Positions 10,241 through 21,329 of a stretch of DNA of 64,000 nucleotides are shown in pieces. Source of the stretch: Aporrectodea caliginosa (taxonomy: Eukaryota > Annelida > Clitellata > Crassiclitellata > Lumbricidae); NCBI GenBank assembly GCA_020284085.1, contig JACEVL010000484.1:186001-250000 (forward strand), given 5' to 3'. Each line of letters begins with the position of its first letter. Within the stretch, counting starts at the first letter, position 1. Below the pieces are notes generated by a model. The model was not told the origin of the DNA. It made no database searches and was given only the letters and a program-made list of their open reading frames with translations. The position numbers and the translations under genes were made by a program.

Positions 10241-11037
10241 AAAGATACAGAGACAGGAGGTAGGGAGGGAGTTGCTGAAGGTCATGCAAGCGAAGTTAAT
10301 GATATCCATGGGTATCAAAAGTGACAGACACTGCAGTGTAGCTGGATAGGGCAAGTGATGCAGCCGCTCTGGCAGGCACTGTCAAAGAAGGGGCACAGAG
10401 TGCAGCAATATGAAGATTTTTAAACATGGTTTTATCTCCTGCACCAAAATTTCAATGTGAATCACACAAAAGAGAGCGGTTCTGACTGAGGAAAGATCAT
10501 TTAGTGACCATAGTGAGCCAAATATAGAGAAACCCATTAGCGAAACATGCTGAAATGGTTAACTTTATATGAAAGGGATAGAAATGGTATCACAGCTGTG
10601 CTGAACGGAATGTTTGAGCTATGGATATGGGCGATCACAAGCCTTTACAGCAGATGCTGTATCACTTGATGCTCTGGATGCTGGAAGGAAGGTTCCACCT
10701 TGATCACAATCCTCAGGTGCAAGAAACAGAAGAAGTGAGTGTCAAGACCAGACTTGGATGTTTAAAGGTGGGAAAAGTGTTTGGGAAAATGGTCTGTCAA
10801 GCAAGTTTCAGGGTGGCAGAAAGTTGTAAACATAGCACACAACAATCATGGACCAATAAGATGTGCTGTTTGAATATTGCTTTTCAGATATTCGTGAGAA
10901 ATCCTATTTTGAAACAGACCCTGAAATGGATGAATAAAGAAGGCAATAAAATCTGTGGCTAAATTTGGACCAATGTTATTGAGGATGAGCGAGCCACTGT
11001 GCTACTTAGGATTTGTATCTTGGCGAAATGAGGCTAT

Positions 11038-11107
11038 ACATCAGCTGTGGAATGGTCATCTAATATTCGAATCGAATATTAGATCCTACACATTCCACAG
11101 CTGATGT
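11038..11107. repeat. Inverted repeat (hairpin 1)
   Basis: Outer arms ACATCAGCTGTGGAATG (11038-11054) and its complement (11091-11107). An inner 13-bp pair ATCTAATATTCGA lies around centre 11071. The arms are perfect where they pair. Confidence 0.85.
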
Positions 11108-11122
11108 GGAGTATGTAGGATT

Positions 11123-11155
11123 GTTGTGTGCTATGTTTACAACATAGCACACAAC
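11123..11155. repeat. Inverted repeat (hairpin 2)
   Basis: Perfect 15-bp arms GTTGTGTGCTATGTT with a 3-nt spacer, starting 15 bp after hairpin 1. Confidence 0.9.
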
Positions 11156-11423
11156 CTATGCCAGAAATCGTTTCCAAACAATTGTGTGCCAAGAGATTTG
11201 AAGGTAAAGCATGTAGAAGGGAACAGCAAGATATTGACAAGCTGGCACCCCACAGAAAAGTATTTGACATGTTGGAGACAACCCTTAGTACAGGATTTAT
11301 TTGTAACAGAAGTGAATGCGACTATCAATGAATATTTGCTGATTGCTGAATAATTGCATGTGATGTATTCTTTCCTAGCGAGCCAGGCACATATGGCTTT
11401 GGATGTTCACTAATAGCAAGACA

Positions 11424-11690
11424 TCGGGTGGGGAGATGGTTGAATGGTAACATGCTGGCACAACGATCAGAAGGACGCGGGTTCGATACCTGCGAGCCCG
11501 ATAAGGTTGACTCAGCCTTCATCTCCTTAGGGGCAATTGTAAAATGAGCAGTAAGACAGGTTGCAGGCTGCCATACAGTTAAATTTGACTCCTGTTAAAC
11601 TTGTTATCATCTGTTACTACTATATTATGTAATTTTATTGCGTACTTGTCAGTTTGAATTAATAAACGAATATTATTATTATAATTTTAT
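11424..11690 (+). mobile_element. tRNA-derived SINE, second family
   Basis: A tRNA-like head with B box GGGTTCGATACC inside a paired arm (GCGGGTTCGATACCTGC). An unrelated body and a 3' end AATAAACGAATATTATTATT follow. The same 3' sequence AATAAACGAATAT is found at about 46548 and 56631, which suggests a shared LINE/SINE tail. Confidence 0.75.
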
Positions 11691-11859
11691 GTGTAGCATC
11701 TGCAAGTTTACGCTGGGAGAGAATAAGGTCAGGAGAGAAGAAAAACCGAGAGGAGCATGTGGTTTTTGACCTTGTATGAGTTTTACAAAGCCTGTGACTG
11801 TTTCTCTTTACCAGCCTTTGTGTTGTGTCAAAGCAGTCTCAAAAGAGATATCTGATTCT

Positions 11860-12999
11860 CAGGGCCGTAGCAAGCTACAATTGCGCCCTGTGCCAAGTGT
11901 AATTCTAGCGCCCCACCCCTCAAAGATCAACTTAGCTAATAACGACCAAATTAGATTTTTGTTATCTCGAATATAGTAGAAGGCTTTGTCTTTTTAAAGA
12001 AACAGAAAGGAAGTTTCTGTGCTTCTATTAAAATTTCATTTTAGTTACATGTACTTCAGATTTAGTTCGCTGTTAAAGGGACTTTGAGGACAAAGAGGTT
12101 TGGGCAAGCTCCATGAGGAAAGATTCAACTTCCCTCGGGTTCCAAATCCCCACCGTAAACCATGGGATCTCATCGTGTAATCAACACGGGGTTTATGAAG
12201 CAGGCGTGCGCACCCACGGGGCCTCGCCCATACGGTGACTTCAATAGCGCCATTAGCCGCTATGTCTTTCAGCTCTTCGGATACTAGGCCGAGATCAGAG
12301 CCTTTGGTGGCGACAGAACAGTGCTCCCTCTGATTTGGTTCCTCGTCCCGACACGAGTACTTTCATAATAAATATTATCGGTCTGGGTTTCACTTCCTAT
12401 CTTAGTACTTACTATACTCCTTAGAACTTCTGCCTGTTCTCCTTGCCACTGTATAACTTTCTGGATTAAATAATCATCTAGCTCTCCTTAGCTGGTAATG
12501 ACAACTCAACATCCGCCATTCGCTAGTTCTGGTTATAGTTTAGGTTAGCTGTCTTTTCCAAAATTACAGTTTAATCAGGATCGCATTAACTAACGTCCAT
12601 TCAATAGCAATGCATTTTTTCAGTAAGCAGAGACGGTACATGCAAAATCATCTAAGAGCCTCGCCTCGTTTTATAGGTAAATCTACTCGCCTAAAGGAAC
12701 CGCGTTCTTTCGCTCGCTTTCCACTAATCACCCCTGCGTATCGCAAGCGCCCTTTTCCCGCGTAAATTTCATTTCCATCAATCACGGCAATTCGCTCTAT
12801 TTGGCTTCTCTGCCCATTTCGGTCTATGCCAGATTTGTTAAATTGGTATTATTTAATTTTATTACATTTATTTCATTTATAATATATATTTCAAGATCAA
12901 GTAATTAGTAATTAAATAGTTCCGCCTCAAAATTTGCGCCCCCTCTTGAGTTGCGCCCTGTGCCGCGGCACCGTTGGCACATGCCTCGCTACGGCCCTG
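11860..12999. mobile_element. Non-autonomous hAT element, 1.14 kb
   Basis: Ends CAGGGCCGTAGC and GCTACGGCCCTG are inverted repeats, flanked by the perfect 8-bp target duplication CTGATTCT (11852-11859 and 13000-13007). No transposase frame was seen inside. The internal GC-rich block (about 12060-12390) may be a separate insertion. Confidence 0.9.
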
Positions 13000-13299
13000 C
13001 TGATTCTGAAGTCAACTAAAGATTTTCTCCGGCTCCAGTGTTAATGATTTTTCACTGCGTTGGCACATAATAATCCGCCAAGACCTCGGTTGTTGCTCTA
13101 TCTGAAACTAATGTTTCATTTTACCATAGAAATTCACTAGAGGGTATCACTAGAAAAAAAAATTCAAAATCCCTCTGGTCAGAATGGAACAGCCAGTCTG
13201 CACTAGACTTTCATGCCAGTCACTGTCATTGTGTAAAAGTAAATGACTGACACATTGTGAACTGTGTGTATTTTATCAGTTGTCTTTATTTTCTACAAG

Positions 13300-13419
13300 T
13301 TTTCCAACATGCTGGCGGATAAGGAACATCCAGGGAGAAGACTGAACCACCGAGATTACTTCATTGCTGGTTCAATGACAGGTTGTGTTGCTTCACTTGC
13401 AGAATCACCAATAGACTTA
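13300..13419 (+). CDS. Carrier exon: linker and start of repeat 2
   Basis: 40 codons, FSNMLADKEHPGRRLNHRDY then FIAGSMTGCVASLAESPIDL. Acceptor TTTTCTACAAG, donor GTAAGT at 13420. The Met at 13309 could be read as a start, but the preceding FSN fits the end of repeat 1, so an internal exon is preferred. Confidence 0.8.
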
Positions 13420-16400
13420 GTAAGTGCCTTTCAGATTAGATCTTATTTATTAACATTAATGCATTATTTGAAATGGTTCAGTGATTTGAGAATGGTTTTC
13501 ACCACTCATCAGTTACATTTTACATTTTGAACCAATAATACAAATGTGTTTACCCATGGTCATTAGAACGACACCATTGCAGTCCATCTATTTGAAGACC
13601 AACATGGTCAAAGTTTCAAAATCCTCTAGGACCTATAACGGAGTGACGATTTGGTATTGACTGGCCTTTGCTAACACAGCAATTTGATATAGATTCATAT
13701 GCAGTGAAAAACGACAAATTTAAACTTTTATTCTCAAATTGTGCAGTCTTTAAGCAAGGCTCTGTGGGCCAGAAAAAACATAGTCAGTGGGCAAGAAATG
13801 GCCTGTGGGCTGGACTTTTGATACCCCTGCATTAATTGGACCTTTTGTTGTCAAAGCCTGATTGCCATTTTGAATGGCCAACCTATATAGAGCTTCAATA
13901 TGAACTGTTTGGATAATATTGAGTCCTATATACTTGGTGAATTGCTCCCGAGTTACTGTACGCAGGCACAACTGTAGTATCATTGGTGTATTGCTTGACT
14001 GTTGAACTGGACTTGATTTCAGTTTAAAACGAAGATGCAGATCCAGATAATTCGTTCAAAGTCTGGTGGAACAATCCAGTATCGAAATGTTTTCCATGCT
14101 GGTTATGTTATTGCCAAGCATCATGGAATTCGAGGGGTTTTCCAGGGACTTCCGGCCACGTGTCTTCGAGATACGCCTGCTTTTGGCATCTATTTTGTTA
14201 AGAGTTATTTACGATAAACTGATCGCAAGAAACATAAAAGTGTCAATAGTAGAATGTCCTAGCCTTGAGCTTATCTTATAGCATAGAACACCTACCGCCG
14301 AATATGCACATTCCGCCTCAACTGACGTTTATTATTCATGAAATCTATTAAATATATTTAACTAAATTATTTTTAAACGCTATTCTATATGACTGTCATC
14401 GTCGTAGACGTAGCATAGTAGTAGGTCAAATACAGTAATCCAATACGCCTTGTCTACTTCGACCGCGAATTGAGCTCGAGCAATGATCATTAGGTAGTGA
14501 CACTTGGCAGCAGCAGGGATGGATTAATTACTTAATAGTTGATAGTGATACCACGGCCCGAAAGCAGGTTGAGAATACCAGATGACCACGGTCAGTGCGA
14601 CCGACCGACCGCAACGAACCCAGGCAGTAGCAGGCTAGCCTAGCAGCAGCATGGCAGCAGGGTGCACCGCTGCAGCTCCCTGATATTAAGGCAGCAATTA
14701 AGGGTACGTCTGCACTCTGTAGTCTTACTAGGGCCTCTGCTAATTATCTCATTTATCTGTCGTATTAGCGTCTATCGCCCAAGGAAGAATTAGACTGTGC
14801 ATCATGAAATTTTAATTTAAAAAATTCCGATTTTTGTAATCCCGGAAATACGGGATTCCATTTTGCCAATCCCGGGATCCTGGGATTTGAAAAGGTCCCG
14901 GGATTCGGGATCCCGGGATTACATTCCCTAATACTTGGTGAATTGCTCCCGAGTTACTGTACGCAGGCACAACTGTAGTATCATTGGTGTATTGCTTGAC
15001 TGTTGAACTGGACTTGATTTCAGTTTAAAACGAAGATGCAGATCCAGATAATTCGTTCAAAGTCTGGTGGAACAATCCAGTATCGAAATGTTTTCCATGC
15101 TGGTTATGTTATTGCCAAGCATCATGGAATTCGAGGGGTTTTCCAGGGACTTCCGGCCACGTGTCTTCGAGATACGCCTGCTTTTGGCATCTATTTTGGT
15201 AAATATTATTTGCCTGTCAAATTCTGTATCTGTCTATATGGTATGTTTGGACCTATTGAAACACTTCATCTGACATCTTTTAAGGACCTCACAAGTGCTG
15301 CACACATGGTCTGTCTAGCGGATCTAAACAAATGCAACAACTTGTTAGATGTACGTGGAACAGAGGCATTCCTTGCACAGACACATACAGGCTGACGACT
15401 GACAGTTAATTAACTGTCCGTCTATTGAGTGATGGAGAGCTGAACAAATGCAGCGCTTTTGTGAGGTACTCAGGTACTTAAAAGGGGCTATATTTAGATT
15501 TTAAATGTCTTCATACATGCACACATATGTTTGCTAACTGACCAATAAACTGTTCTGAATGACATTTAACATCGTGAGGCTAGTGCAGATTAGGGTGCTC
15601 CAGAAAATTAAAAGTGAAAATTCATTGCTCCCCGGGCATTTTCCCATGCGTCTCATGAATACAGGCGAGTCTAAAAATCCAAATTTGAGGCTTTTATATT
15701 AAGGTTAAGCCTTGCCACCATCACGATGAAGTTTTTACAATAATCGCTATTTTTCGGTTGAAAACACAAATTGCGTGTATTTTAGTATATATGAAAACTA
15801 GTATGTTTTCTTATTTATTGGTCAGAACATGAAAGGTCGTAAGTACAGAACAAGTACTAAGGTCTCAGGTACGTGAACAAGTACTTAGGTATGAGGTACA
15901 AGTACTAAGGTCTCAAGTACAAGTACACTTGGCTACTGCAGGAACAAGGATATATTTACTTCCTTGACGAATGGTGTATTGCCACATGGACTCATTTAGA
16001 ATTTTGCCTTTTTGAGAAATATAAGGGATGTGAGCATCTTGTCACTCAGCTTCGATCAAAGCTGTTTTAACATTAAACTAAACACACGTTCAACAGGAGC
16101 TAGATGCAGACACACTCAAAACTCTGAGCGCTGGTTCATACAGTTTGTCAAGAACAGTTTTGCTGCATTTCCAAACATCCAAACAATCAACTTCATCGAA
16201 GTCATCATGGCTTCTGATACTCAACTGGGTTGTCACTTGTGATGACAAGGTGCTCGGTTTCACCGAAGATCCTGTACAGTAGTGACCAAATAGGTTAGAC
16301 TTTTTTGATGCAGGAGGTCTGCACGACACTGCAGTTTTGGTTGCGGTAGCCGTATGCGTGATTATATTTATTGGTCAGAACATGAAAGGTCGTAAGTACA

Positions 16401-18740
16401 GAACAAGTACTAATCAAGTACATCTCAAAATGAGATGCTTGTGTAGCACCTGCTCCACCACTGCCAAAGAAACTTGATGTGGTCCCGATCAAAGCATGTG
16501 TCTCATTCACATAAGACAGAATCATATCTGTACATATTAAATAAGAACGTACTAGGGGGCCGTCCATTTAGTACGTACGCAAAAATTCGGGGAAAATTGA
16601 CCCCTCCCCATACGCAAGCGTACTTTTAGCACCCCCGCCATCTGCGTACGTACGCTTGACACGCACCCCCCAATGACAGATGACAGTGTTTCCTTAACAG
16701 AGCTATATGCAGCAGAAGACCACTTCGAGAGGAACATAAAACATAGAGGAACATAGAAAACTCGTAATTTTCACACGAATTCCATATAAAAGCTATAGGT
16801 GCGGTGGTTTATTACTAGCAGTCCCGTAGTGCAATTCATAAAATGCATTACATCGGCAATGTTCCCTCTAATTTCCTGGAGTCTGTGTGCGCATAAAATT
16901 TCTTTTTGTGCAACAGTTTTACAAGGCGAGTCAAATTTTGTGCGCATTGCGGAGTCGGCGGATAATCAACGTTAGGCCTACTGTGTCTTCAACTCAAACT
17001 CATACTAGTTGTATTTTAAACAAATGCTAAAATTTAAGGCTGCCTTAAATTTTAGCATTTGTTTAAAATACAACTGAGTATGAGTTAAGGAATTTAACAC
17101 GTTTTGCAGGTAAAAATAGATTTATTATAGTAAAACATGAGTGTTTCAGAGATATATTGTAATGTGACCTAACTTTTACAAACTTTTTTGTGTGTGCGCT
17201 CCATGTTTTCTTGTGTGCGCTAGTCTCACGACCAGTGCGCGCGCGCACACGCGCACAGCTTAGAGGGAACATTGTACATCAGTGAATAAGCTGGCTTCCC
17301 TATCGCAGCTTTCGTGTGGTGCTGAGAAATTTCGATGACTTATATTTACATTTTACATTACTCGATAAAGTTAAAATGATTTGTCAGTCACTACTCACCT
17401 CTCCGTATGGACTTATGGAGTCTTTGTAAGTGTTTAGCAAAGTTTGATGAGTTTGTCAGTTCTTTTAAATGATAGTTTTCTCACTACAAAACTTGCACTT
17501 AGCAGAAATAACATTTCCCTTAACAGTGAAATTATTATAACCAAAGTTTACCGCTCTAGGAATATTAGTGTTTTAATTATTAACATTATCACCGTCCGTG
17601 ACTGCTATTTTAACAAGGTGTCCGGAAGAAATTCTGAGCAAAATGCGGTCCATACAGAACTGCCAAAATGTTCAATGTCCAGAACGTAAGAAGTAATGAC
17701 TAAACAAAAGACAAAGCTTACTGGTAACTATCCGAATGCCTGTAGAAATGTCATTTGTGTCCAAGTACTTAGGTCTCAAGTACGAGTACAAGTACTTGAG
17801 TCTCCAGTACAAGTACTTAAAAACTGTACTCAAGTTGTACTCGATTACAAGTACAAGTAACAATACTACATCTCTGCGTACAATAGTTCACAAAAGAAGT
17901 TAATCATCATGAATATTATTACCTTTTTTCTCCATGATATCGCCGATTTTAAGCAAATTTTCACATATTGTAACATTTTTGTGCTGGTGGCAAGGCTTAA
18001 CCTTTTTCAATTGGTCTGAAAATTGGCACAGTTGTACAAAGTGATAGATGGAATGGGAAAATTGCCAGGGAGCAGTATTTTTAGAAACTTTTCGGAAATA
18101 CGTTATATTCTGGAGCACCCTAGTGCAGAGTGCACCTCTCAGCTTTGTAAGGGGTGGCATCATCAAATTTCAGTTGTATTATATATAAAATGGTGGACAC
18201 AAATTTGACAGCCACCCCTTCCAACTCAAGAACTTTCGTAGGGGTTCGCAATGTAGCACCATTTTCCACTGTGCTAAAATGCATTGTAAGAAACTTTTAG
18301 AATTTCTTAATGCAGTGATGCAAGGCCGACATTTTCACAAAGCGACAGCATTCTCAGCTGTTTTCATGGAAACTTATCTGCATTTTCTTTTAGGCTTCTA
18401 CGAGCTGTTCAAAGATGCCATGACCCCAGAAGGTGGCAATGTAAGCGACTTAGCTGCTTGGCAAGTCTTCACTGCTGGTGGGGGTGCAGGATTCTTGTTC
18501 TGGTTTCTTACCTATCCAACAGATGTAATCAAGTCAACAATGCAGTCTGATGAACTGGAGAAGAGCCAGAGAAAGTTCAATGGCATCATAGATTGTGCCA
18601 GAAAGCTGTACATCAATGAGGGAGGCATTGGTAGATTCTTTCGAGGTTTTACTCCATGTCTTCTCCGGTCTATTCCAGCAAATGCCACGATGCTCTACGT
18701 TCTGGAAAAGAGTCGCCAATTTCTCGATCCATATATCTGA
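13300..18740 (+). CDS. Mitochondrial carrier (SLC25 family), last three exons
   Basis: Joined exons 13300-13419, 15024-15198 and 18394-18740 stay in frame (phases 0, 1) and end at TGA. They encode carrier repeats 2 and 3. Repeat 2 has SPIDL joined to FKTKMQ across the first junction (the P-x-D-x-x-K signature), then GLPATCLRDTPAFGIYF. Repeat 3 has YPTDVIKS and GFTPCLLRSIPANATMLYVL. These features fit the basic amino-acid/carnitine-like SLC25 clade (A20/A29/A45/A47/A48); the member and substrate are inferred only loosely. Six transmembrane helices in the inner mitochondrial membrane are expected in the whole protein. The exon for repeat 1 was not found between the Copia element and 13300, so the gene is incomplete here. 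Confidence 0.85.
13420..14022. other. Intron with a hAT relic end
   Basis: Intron of the carrier gene. Positions 13715-13833 resemble the right end of the hAT MITE at 42446-42832 ('gtgggccagaaa', 'aagaaatggcctgtgggc', ending CCCCTG) but are more diverged. No left end was recognised. Confidence 0.6.
13931..14197 (+). repeat. Upstream copy of tandem 267-bp duplication
   Basis: Same sequence as 14932-15198 (offset 1001 bp) with no difference that I can see. It includes the acceptor and whole body of the carrier exon. The similarity breaks at the exon/intron border. Confidence 0.9.
14023..14197 (+). pseudogene. Duplicate carrier exon without splice donor
   Basis: Sequence matches the exon at 15024-15198, but the border reads TTTTGTTAAGAG where the other copy has TTTTGGTAAATA. 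The phase-1 donor is therefore lost, and the frame reads on to VKSYLR and a TAA at 14214-14216. It could act only as an alternative terminal exon giving a truncated carrier. Otherwise it is a dead copy or an assembly duplicate. Confidence 0.75.
14198..14931. other. Spacer between the two exon copies
   Basis: No gene. Positions about 14826-14922 carry a cluster of GGGATTCCGGGAT-like inverted and direct repeats (CCCGGGAT units) immediately before the second copy. Confidence 0.5.
15024..15198 (+). CDS. Carrier exon: repeat 2 loop and helix
   Basis: Acceptor GATTTCAG, phase 0. Encodes FKTKMQIQIIRSKSGG ... GLPATCLRDTPAFGIYF and ends in phase 1 at donor GGTAAATA. It joins in frame to the exon at 18394 (G + GC = Gly, then FYELF). 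Confidence 0.85.
16857..17274. mobile_element. hAT MITE with internal palindrome
   Basis: Ends CAATGTTCCCTCTAA and TTAGAGGGAACATTG. Target duplication TACATCGG / TACATCAG (7 of 8 bases), 16849-16856 and 17275-17282. GTGCGC-rich subterminal regions. Confidence 0.85.
16997..17086. repeat. Near-perfect 44/45-bp palindrome
   Basis: Left arm 16997-17040 and right arm 17042-17086 are complementary with one unpaired base in the right arm and a 1-nt spacer. It sits inside the hAT MITE. Confidence 0.95.
18394..18740 (+). CDS. Carrier terminal exon: repeat 3
   Basis: Acceptor CATTTTCTTTTAG. Encodes GFYELFKDAMTPEGG, then repeat 3 with YPTDVIKS and GFTPCLLRSIPANATMLYVL, ending QFLDPYI and TGA at 18738-18740. 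The odd-numbered helix motif P-T-D-x-x-K is intact. Confidence 0.9.
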
Positions 18741-19639
18741 TTGGCAAACCTACCATACTGTTTACTTGTAGTTGTTCTGGTTTGTTTAGCTGCATTAGCA
18801 AGTGTTATATTTCTTATGTCATTGTTCATATTAATTGTGCTGTTATTATATTGGTGTATTTCAATATAACAGCAATTTATTGTTAACTTTAGGCAGTCGT
18901 TTCTATAGGTGATAGTCAAACAAAGTCATGTGTTCATCAGCTGATTTATATCTGGTTTAAAATAGGCATTTGATCCTGTTTTACATCTGTTTATCAAAGT
19001 TTGTGAACTTTTATTTTGTCTCACTTCAAGCAAATGTACGAGTCTGTCATGGGTCATAAAACTGAGACAAAGCCAATACTGGAGTTGGTGCTTACTGGAA
19101 GCAATTTTGACATCTGCAGATAGGATTATTTTGATATGACTTATGATATTTTGCAGGTTCATAAGGATTTGCCTACAGAATGAATTGTGTTGAGTTCATT
19201 TATATTTTGACTGTTTATATTCTCAGCTGGTTTTATATTTGAATAGTCCTGTGTTAGGAAAATGTCTAAACTGAAGTGCATGGCTATGTAGATTGCCCAG
19301 GACGACCAAGTAAACAGCATTATAATGTAATGTTATTCATTCTTGAGAAAATTGTGCAGAGTTCAGTGAGTTTGAATACAGCTGCTTTTTTACTGACTTG
19401 TTAGTGTGTTTCCATTCTCACTTTCACCTCCAACTAACCTAAATTTGACATCATTTTTGAATAATCAAAATCTTCGTTTTTCCTATCATATTTCCATCCC
19501 GTCACACTTGCTTCATTCATTTCTGGTTAACTTTGCTATATTTAAACCATTTTCAATTGCAAACAAGTTAACAACCACTGCTACCTAAATTGTCCACTTC
19601 AAGTGTGACAGCTTTAGTTCTTGTTTTCCTAACTTTGAA

Positions 19640-20010
19640 CCCATTTGAATCAATCATCTTCAACTCATTCAAACTGCACTAGCCCAAGCTTCAGCAGGAC
19701 ACCTAAGCATCACAATATCCATCATATCCTTAAGTCACTGCACTGGCTGAAAACTCCCCAACGTAATCATTTCAAAGTTCTTACATTAATATATAACTAT
19801 GATTGTCTCAACCCACTTATCTTCATAAACTCGTCACTATCCAATCCTCCTGTTTCCTCACACGCTCCATCTTCCAGTCACTAGTCCTCTTAAGTTCTCC
19901 AACCGATCCATGGCCCACAGTAAACTTTGACTCTGGAACGATCTTCCACCTGAATTCCACAAATTCTCCATTCCTTCACTCATCATCATTAGTACATGTA
20001 TTAAGTCCAT
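19640..20010 (+). pseudogene. Non-LTR retrotransposon RT C-terminal relic (CR1/L2-like)
   Basis: Broken frames read SRTPKHHNIHHILKSLHWL and HFKVLTLIYN, then in a shifted frame LWNDLPPEF. These match the conserved C-terminal segment of CR1-type reverse transcriptases (RTPKHHHI..LKSLHWLKI). Frameshifts make it dead. Confidence 0.8.
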
Positions 20011-20074
20011 TTATTTGTAAAGAGCACGATATGTAATGCTTGAAAGCAGCTGAAGTGTCCCTTCACATCTTTCT

Positions 20075-20600
20075 AAATCCGTCCAGCAATTTCTCAGGAT
20101 CACGAAGCTGAAGAGGCAAAGCATTCCATACTGTTGGGCTGGATATGGTAAATATCGCTCTTGACCCACTGGCTATGTTGCTCTTGCCCACTAGCTGTTT
20201 CTGTCTAAACTAGATGGACAGAATGTAGTTGAGACTTCTCCAAAAGTGATGAGGTACATACACAATCTTCTGCCAGCAACGGTGGTGCTAGTTCATGCAG
20301 ACACTTTTAAACCAACATGGCCAACTTGAAAATGATCCTTTTGCACATTGACACAGTGTGATCGAAATTTCATGGGCCAAATGAAAATCTGGCTGCTTCA
20401 ATCCACACAGTCTCAGGGTTCGTCACAAGCACGTCCTGCACACTAAACAGCTGACTGTTGCAGTAGTCAAGATAACTGCTGATGAAGGCATGTACCATGT
20501 GCTTCTTGGCCAGCGGAGACTGGATCCGTCGCAGCTGGCATAGCTGATAGTAGCACAGTGGACATACTGTGGCAACGTGAACTTACAGTGCGAGCTGACC
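20075..20600 (-). pseudogene. L2/CR1-like RT C-terminal relic
   Basis: The minus strand reads KKHMVHAFISSYLDYCNSQL, then after a gap IIFKLAMLV and KCLHELAPPLLAEDC, then IQPNSMECFA. This is the order of the thumb region of L2/CR1 reverse transcriptases. Stops and frameshifts interrupt it. Confidence 0.8.
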
Positions 20601-21120
20601 ATCAGTAGCCACTGCATTACAAAAGGAACAGACACTGACTGATTACAGTAGGAAAAGCACTGACTCTTTGACCAGTCAATCCAAATAAGAAGAGTCTTTT
20701 CCTTATTAACTTCCTGACGAATAGTGCCCATCTAGCTCTGATTGCAGGCAAAAGATTCAGCAAATCTTTTGTTGGCAGATGAAGCACCTGCAGCTGGATT
20801 CACTGAGTTACATACATCTGAGTATCAACTGCCATAAGTGCACAGCTTTCAATGCAGGTGAACAGTTCTGCCTTGTAGAGCAGAAAAAGCAGATACGATT
20901 ATATAAAGAGTGGTATTGTAAACCCGAAAGATCATTAAGCTCTTATCTGTCAACAAATTCTCTAATTTTTTACATCACTTATCCACAGGCAGACAACTGT
21001 TATCCCAGAAGACAACTGGACAAAGTACATGTAGTACTGCGTCGTAAATGCCTGGCTGTCATCCTCAGTCTGTGTCTTGTCCAGAAATAATTCAAATAGC
21101 TTAAACTAATGGTCAACCTC

Positions 21121-21329
21121 CTAAACGTCGTTCGTGTCGCTGTGTGGTGCAGACTGCGTGTTGCCCGTGAACAGGGAACCGACAGAGTCCGTGTCTGCTC
21201 CATGAGATGTCAGAACATCAGAAGTCGTTCGGTTGATGAGAAGGCGCAGAGTACGGATGATGTCATCTGGGTTGGATCCAGAAATTGTAGGAGAAGAAGG
21301 ACCTCCACTTGAACCAGTCGAAGAACAAC
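21121..21329 (-). CDS. PPIP5K: PPIP5K terminal exon
   Basis: Acceptor TGTGTTAAG. Starts GT, completing Gly with the G left by the previous exon. Encodes [18 protein letters not shown], then [20 protein letters not shown] and a Ser/Asp-rich end before TAG. No known domain; a disordered tail with one helix-like [13 protein letters not shown] segment. Confidence 0.85.

Larger units (their letters stand above)
10241..11420. other. Non-coding stretch with two adjacent hairpins
   Basis: No recognised protein. Open frames at 10621-10962 (+) and 11126-11353 (+) have no family resemblance. The sequence AACATAGCACACAAC occurs at about 10837 and again in the hairpin at 11123-11155, suggesting one repeat family across the stretch. 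Confidence 0.4.
15591..18122. mobile_element. hAT-like element, 2.5 kb, with nested insertions
   Basis: Terminal inverted repeats TAGGGTGCTCCAGAA, with further matching blocks inside (AAGGTTAAGCCTTGCCACCA on both arms). Flanked by the near-perfect 8-bp target duplication GTGCAGAT / GTGCAGAG (15583-15590, 18123-18130). It lies in the last intron of the carrier gene. No transposase frame was recognised. It contains the hAT MITE at 16857, a pair of 48-bp direct repeats (15813-15860, 16365-16412), AAGTACT-rich tracts (15840-15930, 17760-17850) and the broken end of a GGGGGCCGTCC-type element (16558-16680). Confidence 0.75.
18741..21120. other. Convergent intergenic region
   Basis: Lies between the ends of the plus-strand carrier and the minus-strand PPIP5K gene. 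It should contain both 3' UTRs; I could not place poly(A) signals with confidence. It holds two LINE relics, at 19640-20010 (+) and 20075-20600 (-). Confidence 0.6.

Noticed and set aside
11430..11500. tRNA gene with a perfect B box
   Set aside because: Followed by a long body and an AATAAACGAATAT tail, so a SINE is the better reading.
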